Source: Fulvia fulva
Lineage: Eukaryota > Ascomycota > Dothideomycetes > Mycosphaerellales > Mycosphaerellaceae
NCBI RefSeq assembly: GCF_020509005.1
Contig: NC_063018.1
Location: forward strand, 1,054,001-1,118,000
Direction of reading: 5' to 3'
Length of the DNA: 64,000 bases
Both the position numbers and the translations under genes were made by a program. Position 1 is the first letter of the stretch. Each line of letters begins with the position of its first letter. Below, in pieces: positions 57,337-64,000 of the stretch. The notes beneath the pieces were generated by a model. The model made no database searches and was not told where the DNA came from. It saw only the letters and a program-made list of their open reading frames with translations.

Positions 57337-60300
57337 GACATTCGAAAGCTCTTATCAAGGCCATTCTAACGATATATAAAGTAGGCCACTACCCCTAGGA
57401 CTAAGGGAGTTCTACCTCATTCAATCTAGACAGCTTAAAGCTCTCTTTACCCTATTTCTTCAGCTCTAAACGCCGCGGAGGTGCCTAGCTACATTAGGCA
57501 ACTCCTAGGTAATAGTAGCCTAGGCTACGGCACTAACGGCGCCTACGGCCCTATAGGCAAAGCCCCCCTAAGACAACTAGTAGCAACTTATAGAGGACGT
57601 AAAAAGTATAGAAACTAACGATTAGCTCCCTTACCGGTCTCTATAGGTAATGATCACTTAGCTACGTACGGCGCTTATACTATCGTATTACCGAGGGCAA
57701 TAAGAAATGAGGACGACGTCCTAGGCGATTAGCAAGGCCACCCGGAATCAACACCCCTATAGCTAGGCATCGGTCGCGGTATCGATACTAGGCCCCCGCC
57801 TAACGCACGATATAGTTACGATCCGTATTATAGCAAAGGAAGACTAGGCCGAAGTTACGAAGCTATCGAACAAGGAGCTCGCCTAACGAATCAACTAACT
57901 AGGGGTAGTCGTAGTGAACTAACAGTCTAACGGCACTCTATAGATCTATACTAGCTCTACTACTACTAGGAGGCACCTAGAGGCATAGCTATAGTAGGCA
58001 TCTAAGGTTACGGCATTAGCGAAGGTCTTAACGAAACAATTCACGATCCTAGTCCACGATATGCCTAAGGAGTTTGACCTAACTAACTAGGGTCACCTAC
58101 GCGCTCTCTAAGAGGATAACCCGGTCACTCTTAACTCTCTAATCTAGAAGGCGACTTGGCTCTATAGGAAATGGCCAGAAGGCAAGAAGGCCTCGGCGCT
58201 AATAGTATAGCTATAAGACGCGAAAGCGGCGGATCTAGCGACAGAACAAGGCCTGATCTAGTAATATAGCCTTAAGATAGTAGAAAAGCACTCCTTTTCC
58301 TTTCGTGTCCTCTAATGCTTCAAATGCTAATAGTATAGACACCAAACCTATACGTATATAAACAAGTACGCCTACTCGAACTATATAGGAGACTATATGT
58401 CTAGGGACTATATATCGACTACGAGACGGTACGCGAACTGTCCGGGGCACTACCTATCGTATAGTACGGAATGCCTATAGCGGAAACTAGCGAAAAACAA
58501 GGCAATTACAAATAGAACCGTCGCCCTAAGATTCTACGGCGACCGTAAGGCTAGCCTATACCGGAACTAACTAGCGGCGGTCGGGTATAAGCGCCCTAGG
58601 GCCGAGAACGATATAAAGGATACGTAACCTAGGGCGTACGGGAGGCTACGTACTCTACTAGCTACGGCGAGGGAATCTAACTAGGCCCGGCTCCCCTTTA
58701 GTATATAGCCGATAGGCGTAGACTAGGACGTATAGGGTAGTAGGACATAGGACGATATAGAGGAAATGATTGTCGATGCCGATAACTAGCCTCGACACGC
58801 TTAGTATCATCTAGTATAACGTCAACTATAGCAAGGATATAGTCTAGAACCATTTCCTATACGAGGCGGACCCGCGCGTCTACTACGTCCTTATAATCTA
58901 GGAGCTATAGATTAACCCGTACTATAAGAGACTAACGACCTACAAGTCACTAGGCTATACGATATACCTACGAGGCGACGGCAGACCCCGTACGTGCTTC
59001 TATATTAGTAAGGACATACTAGAATCCGACTGGGAGGTAGTATACTACGTAGACGAAGAAGGCGGGGGCGATATTACCTCCCTCTACGTAGGTAGCACCT
59101 AGATACACAACCTATATATATAACCGCTAGCCTCGAGGTCTAGCCGCGACCTAGGGGTCTATAGACACCTAGACAGTGCGCTTAAGAGACAAGGGTGCCA
59201 CATCGTAGTAGGAGACTTTAACATATACTACCCTTCCTAGGAAAGCCTTATGTAGCCGCACCCTATAGCCGACGAAGTACTCGACTTAATAGCGAGTAAC
59301 GTAATTGCCCTTAATACCCCGAAGGACCTAGGCACCTAGAAGAGAGGGGGACTCTAAGGCACGATCGACCTCTCCTAGATCTTAGATAGCTACTACTATA
59401 CGGTAACCTACTATAGGATCGAACATGAACTCGAGGCGTCGTTAGACTACATACTAGTTAGGACCTCTATTACGATATAGATATAACGTATACTAGCGGG
59501 AACCCCTAAGCTAAACTAGGGAAAGGCCTACTAGGCTAATATCTAGGCGTACCTCGATGACTCTAAGAGGCTAGTCTAGATCGCGTAGCAGTAATATAAT
59601 AGTAAAGACGAGATAGACGAAGTAGTCTAGGGGTTGATAGACGAAATAAGAAAAGCGACCTTACTTTACGTTCCGCTTGCCTAACTAACGACACGGTCTA
59701 AACTATACTAGACGCCGGAGTGTACTACGGTAGTAAGAGAAGCAAGGAGAGCCCGCCGGGTGTAGACGAGTAGCTATAGCGAGGAGGCCTAGAACGTATA
59801 TAGGGAGGCATACTAATAGAAGAAAGCTATAATACAAAGGGAGAAAGCAGTCGGCTAGAGGGCTATAGTAGAAGAAATCGCCGGCAAGCTAGAGAGGATG
59901 TAGAAGCTAGCGAAATGGGCCCGACAGGACCCTATATAGGGCCCCTCCTTCTCTATCCTAGCGCTACAATCGCCTAGTGGCCCGGTTAGCGACCCCGAGG
60001 CCAAGGCGCGTCTACTAGCTAGCAAGTTCTTCCCGCCCCTAGTCGAGGCTAATCTAAGCGATATAAATAGCTCTACTCCCCTAGCCCCTAGTATCGCGGT
60101 CTAATAGGAGGTGTCCGAGGGAGAAGTTGCCGCTATGCTAAGGAAGTTGCCGGCGAAGAAAGCCCCGGGGCCGGATAGGATCCTAAACGAGCTACTAAAG
60201 AAGTATAGAGATTAACTAGCCCTAGTAGTTATAGCGATCTTTAACGCCTGCCTATAGACCGGGTACTACCCGATAGCTTTTAAACAATCGACGACAGTAG

Positions 60301-62271
60301 TCCTACGTAAGCCGTAGAAGGAAGACTATACGTAGGTAAAGTCGTACCGCCTAATTACGCTTCTTAACACTCTTAGGAAGGCGCTTAAGAAGCTAGTTAT
60401 AACGAGACTCTCCGAGGCGGTAGAGGAACACTCCCTACTCCCGGACACCTAGATAGGTACGCGCCTATAGCGATCGACGCTATCCGCGATAGAACTTATC
60501 ACCTCTTAGGTAAAGGCTATCTAGTATAAGAATAGGGACAAGGTGGCTTCCTTACTTAGCCTAGACATATCGGGAGCCTTCGACTACGTGTCACACCCGC
60601 GGCTACTCTATATCCTAAGGTCGAAAGGACTCCCTAAGTAGCTTATTAACTTCGTACGGTCCTACCTCTAAAACCGTAGTACGTCGATCCTAGTCGGCTA
60701 GTATAGAAGCCTATTTTAAGCAGTCTATACTAGAATCCCGTAAGGCTTAACGCTAGTACCTATTCTGTTCCTCTTCTTTATAGCGACGCTACTCCTAGCC
60801 CTAGAATCCTAGAACACCGCTACGAGCGGCTTCGTAGACGACACAAACATCCTAGCGTAGTCTTCCTCGACTAAGGAGAACTGTAGGCTACTAGAAGAGA
60901 AGTACAAGATCTACGAGGACTAGGCTAGGAGGCACGGGGCTCGGTTTGCCCTAGAAAAGTACAATCTGATACACTTTACGCGCCGGCTACGGTTCTACAA
61001 TATATAAGCTTCTATCTAGATATAGGGGCACACGACTAACCCGGCAAATTAGCTTAGGATCCTCGGACTATAGGTGGACCCGGCGCTACGGTAGAGGAAG
61101 TACGTATAGGTAATATTACGGAAAGCTAAACAGAATATAGCATTATACTAGAGGCTTACTACGTCTATATAGGGGGCGGACTTCCGGTAGTTACGACTTC
61201 TATATACGGCTATTATACGGCCAGTCCTTACCTAGAGTAGCCAAGTATAGTCCTTAGGCGAGAGGGCCTACCTATCGAAGGGACTCGTCGCGCCGCTAGC
61301 GAAGATCCAAAACCAATGCCTAAGGAAGGTTACCGGGGCATATAAGTCGATACTAACGAGGATACTTAAGCACGAGACCGCTATACCGCCGATCGACCTA
61401 TATATCTAGGGACTACGGACCTCCTACTTAGGCAAGTCGGCACAGTACCTAGTATAGAAGGTCATCGCTAGTATAGTCGTAAGGGCCCGCGAATTAGTAC
61501 TAGCGTATAGGGGCATTCGACCCGGAAACGAGCCGAACTACCGGGTAAGGGACGAATAGCTAGTAACATAATAGGAAGGTAAGAAATCGTTTATAGAGCA
61601 ACTATAGAAAGAGAGGTGGAACAACTAGGTTGTAGGGCATAGTAGACGCCCTTAGCTAGCGGGACAACCTAAGGAATAGTCAGCTACAAAATCCGCGGTC
61701 AAGTACCCCCCGAAGCTTATCTACTACCGCCTTACGAGGGCATAGAGTAGTATAGTAACCTAACTACGAAGCGAACACATCGGCCTCTAGGGGTACCTAT
61801 TATAGAGGAAGGTTCTAGGATATACGAATACTAGCTGCCCCTACGGCTATCGCTCCTAGAACGTACGGTACGTACTCCTCGTCTGTCCGAGGTGGTCGCT
61901 AGGAAGGGGGGAGTAGATAGCAAAGGCGAGGAACCGGACGATTGGGGCACTTCTTAATAACGCTAAGGACCTACGGCGTATTACGAACTAGATACTAGAG
62001 AAGGGCTAGCTAGAATAGTACCGCCTAGTAGGAACAGTATAGGAAGAGAGGACACGACGTAGCGCGACGAGACCGGCTAGGAGCGGGGGCTAACGGGGTA
62101 GTGACATAGACTACGTACGTTTAGAGGGAAAGCTAAACTAGATAAGGAGTAGTCGGGGGCGGGAAGGGTTTTCACCTATTCGGGTGTCCCTTTGTATATA
62201 ATAATAGATATATACCTATATAGGCCGGATAGGGTCCTAGAACAGGGGAATAACAAATCTATCTATCTATC
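57337..62271 (+). mobile_element. LINE-1c: RIP-mutated LINE copy in the gypsy-1 3' LTR
   Basis: Plus-strand copy of LINE-1, 5'-truncated to about GACATTCGAAAGC, ending in an (ATCT)n tail at 62256-62276. Colinear with LINE-1, with C to T and G to A changes. It is inserted 12 bp before the end of the gypsy-1 3' LTR. Confidence 0.9.
57512..62093 (+). pseudogene. LINE-1c ORF1 and ORF2 remnants
   Basis: ORF1 start ATG is ATA at 57512. The ORF2 start ATG at 58776 survives and the final TAA is at 62091. Endonuclease (VVGDFNIYYPS near 59202-59235) and RT (SGAFDYVSHPRLL near 60570; FVDD near 60829-60842) remain legible, with many TAG codons at Trp and Gln. Not translatable. Confidence 0.85.
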
Positions 62272-62285
62272 TATCTAATAGATTA
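62272..62285 (+). repeat. TSD of LINE-1c, right
   Basis: TATCTAATAGATTA after the (ATCT)n tail. The gypsy-1 LTR continues after it. Confidence 0.75.
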
Positions 62286-62297
62286 CTACCCGTAATA
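62286..62297 (+). repeat. Gypsy-1 3' LTR, last 12 bp
   Basis: CTACCCGTAATA, completing the LTR after LINE-1c and followed by the GGGTC duplication. Confidence 0.85.
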
Positions 62298-62302
62298 GGG
62301 TC
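62298..62302 (+). repeat. Right TSD of gypsy-1 (GGGTC)
   Basis: GGGTC directly after the 3' LTR end, 23.6 kb from its partner. Confidence 0.85.
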
Positions 62303-63216
62303 GGAGCGTTAATCTAAGCTAGATTACGATACTTAAACTTAGTGTTCTAGAACTAACTAGACTCCGTGACCTAAGTAATATTGTAGGCCTAGGAAAGATT
62401 AGAGAAGTTAGCTACCTTACTAGAGGTAACTAGGCGCTTAGAGTCCTTTAACCGGGAAGACCGCTTAGTATAGCTAAACTTAGTACGAGACCGGCTACGG
62501 TCGTAGGTAGAGTACTTACTAGTCTAGAAACAATTAGTATAGCCGCCGCGCTCGATAAAGGTAAAGTCGCCTATAGTATTAGGCTTAGGATCCTCCTAGT
62601 CGTATTTCTCTAGCTTACTACTTGGTAGGCTAAGTTACTAGTACTTAGTAAAGGTTCCTAGCGGACGCTCGGTATCGCCCTTAGAGCGGTAGCTTTATAC
62701 GTATCGCGTTAATCTAGAGCGGCCGCTATAGTAGCTAAAGACAATCGCTACTAGCCTAGTTTATACGGTATACGGTCTAAAAGCGATAGGCTACCTTAGG
62801 ATACCGCCCTAAGGGACCTCCTCGAAGACGTCGAAGTCGGAGTCTAACGCGGCTACTAGCTTTAGAACGCCGCTAAGCTAGAAGCGGCTATAGCGCGAAG
62901 GGAGTATATAAATTATCTTAAAGAATCTAGCTCCTCCGTCGATCCTTAGATACTAGCGCGCGGTACGGGCTAACTATAGCGCGATCTAATTGTCTAGCTT
63001 AATAACGTCGCGAGAGAACTAAACTTTAAACTAGAAGGCGTATAGCCGAGTCTACTAACCGGCTAACTATCCGGTAGGTATATCCGGAAGGCGCGTCTTG
63101 GTATAAACGGGGAGCCGCGGGAAGTTATTAGATACGGCCGAAGTATAGGTAACGGTAAGGGCGTCTATCTAAGCTATTAACTCCTCGCCCTAAGGAGAGC
63201 GCGGGATAGGAGCTAT
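62303..63216 (-). pseudogene. Decayed reading frame of unknown family, 5' part
   Basis: On the minus strand one frame runs from about 63216 (ATA, a likely mutated ATG) to 62298 with stops only at TAG/TAA, each at a likely former Trp or Gln. Legible stretches include TYTSAVSNNFPRLPVYTKTR, ARFFKIIYILPSRYSRF, KLVAALDSDFDVFE and TRLVAIVFSYYSGRSRL. I recognise no transposon or enzyme domain. With gypsy-1 and one GGGTC copy removed, the frame continues without a shift into 38701-37973. Total length is about 550 codons. It could be a former host gene or an accessory ORF of an unrecognised element. Confidence 0.5.
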
Positions 63217-64000
63217 AGTGAGCTATAAGGAAGAAAGGAGTCTAAAATACGTTAGTATTACTATATTAACGCCGATACCGCGGCGCGGCTTATATACCTT
63301 AATCTAATTAAGAATAAGTTAGCTAAGGCTAAAGAAGGTTAAGGAAGAAGCTACCGAAGGGTAAAGAGGTTATTAAAGACTTAGTAAGCTTAAAAGGTTA
63401 ATATTTGTAGTTAGATTGATTTAGAATAAGAGCCTACTTTTATACTTATATTCTATACGAGCTACCTAATACTACGAGCTTCTAACGATATAGAAAGGCG
63501 CGAATACGCGTAAGAAGCTCGCAGCGAGGTCATCTAACGGGGTTAGTGAGCTCGTAGTAAGCTTAGGTAGTAGAGTTAAGCCGCGTAAGGTAGTTATATA
63601 TACGGAGTAAAGTAAGCTAAAGGGTTATAGGCTAGGAAGCTACGATAAAGGAAGCTAAAGCTTCAGGATCTCTTTTGTTATCGATTTTAGTATATAGGCG
63701 ATTAGGCTGGCCGCCTTAGGCTAATATAGATATATTAGGGTCTAGTAGGGGAGGATATAACGTTCTTATCCGAACATACCGCTAGCTTAGCGCTTAACTT
63801 TATATTTAGAGTTTTCTTAGGTAGCTTTTCTATATCTCAGATTTATACTCGCTAAGGTTCTTATAATAGCTTATGACCTAAGTCAGGTAATGTTCTAGCT
63901 AAGTTTTAGCTAGTCTAGAAGGGGGCTTAGGGCCGTAGCTAAGCTATAGAAATAGGGTAACTAGAACCTCGAAATAGGCTAGCTTTTGAGCTATATATCT
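63217..64000. other. Unassigned RIP-mutated sequence at right edge
   Basis: No recognisable coding on either strand. Low CA/TG content, somewhat more AT-rich than its neighbours. It lies upstream of the decayed reading frame (which is on the minus strand) and could be its promoter region or another element. Confidence 0.35.

Larger units (their letters stand above)
38702..62297 (+). mobile_element. Gypsy-1: plus-strand chromovirus, host of gypsy-2, LINE-1 and LINE-1c
   Basis: Ty3/gypsy with 171-bp LTRs, a 5-bp TSD, Gag with zinc knuckle, protease, RT, RNase H, integrase and a C-terminal chromodomain, all on the plus strand and all RIP-broken. Its own length is about 7.3 kb. The rest of the span is gypsy-2 (45765-57090, itself containing LINE-1) and LINE-1c within the 3' LTR. 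Chromodomains in this clade are known to steer integration toward heterochromatin. Confidence 0.9.

Noticed and set aside
1..64000. CRISPR array, tRNA or rRNA genes
   Set aside because: No regular repeat-spacer array, cloverleaf or rRNA-like stretch was seen. The short arrays at 3.6-3.9 kb have spacers of about 13 nt and belong to LINE-B.

Overview
This window looks like a transposon graveyard from a filamentous ascomycete fungus (Pezizomycotina). I infer that from two things. The element families are fungal (Tad1-like LINEs, Ty1/copia, chromodomain Ty3/gypsy, Fot1/pogo). The mutation signature is repeat-induced point mutation (RIP): CpA becomes TpA and TpG becomes TpA on both strands, while CpG stays abundant. 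Almost every CA and TG dinucleotide is gone outside two young islands. Stops are therefore TAG/TAA made from CAG, TGG or CAA, and ATG starts are mostly ATA. I see no intact host gene, rRNA or tRNA. Protein similarities were read by eye through the mutations.

Layout, left to right, as nests solved from target-site duplications (TSDs). (1) LINE-A (minus, about 0.7-14.6 kb) holds LINE-B (plus, 3377-12077, 15-bp TSD), which holds the young copia-1 (plus, 5302-10745, TSD TATAA). (2) A Fot1/pogo transposase remnant (minus, about 14.74-16.43 kb). (3) A 5'-truncated copia-3 (minus, 16434-29922) holds copia-2 in its 3' LTR (plus, 16513-27046, TSD TATAG), which holds LINE-1a (minus, 20232-25217, 12-bp TSD). 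(4) An internally deleted Fot1 (plus, about 29.92-30.93 kb). (5) Gypsy-B (minus, about 30.94-37.69 kb, 3' half lost) holds a chimeric LINE (minus, 32944-35730, 12-bp TSD). (6) A RIP-decayed reading frame of unknown family (minus, about 63.2 down to 37.97 kb) is split by gypsy-1 (plus, 38702-62297, TSD GGGTC). Gypsy-1 holds gypsy-2 (minus, 45765-57090), which holds the young LINE-1 (minus, 47308-52325, 14-bp TSD). Gypsy-1 also carries LINE-1c in its 3' LTR (plus, 57337-62271).

Only copia-1 and LINE-1 keep normal dinucleotide composition and long ORFs, so they arrived last. Both have taken light damage. Copia-1 has five in-frame TAG codons plus two offsetting 1-bp indels. LINE-1 ORF2 has one in-frame TAG. 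Copia-1 relates to the mutated copia-2, and LINE-1 to LINE-1a, LINE-1c and part of the chimera, so mutated and near-intact versions of the same families can be compared directly.

The least ordinary items are: the chimeric LINE that joins a LINE-B 5' module to a LINE-1 3' half inside one clean TSD; LINE-B itself, which has no recognisable ORF1 or endonuclease but carries 23-nt-period 5' repeats; copia sequence as filler at a LINE 5' junction; (ATCT)n LINE tails; and the unidentified reading frame that becomes continuous once the gypsy-1 nest and one TSD copy are removed.
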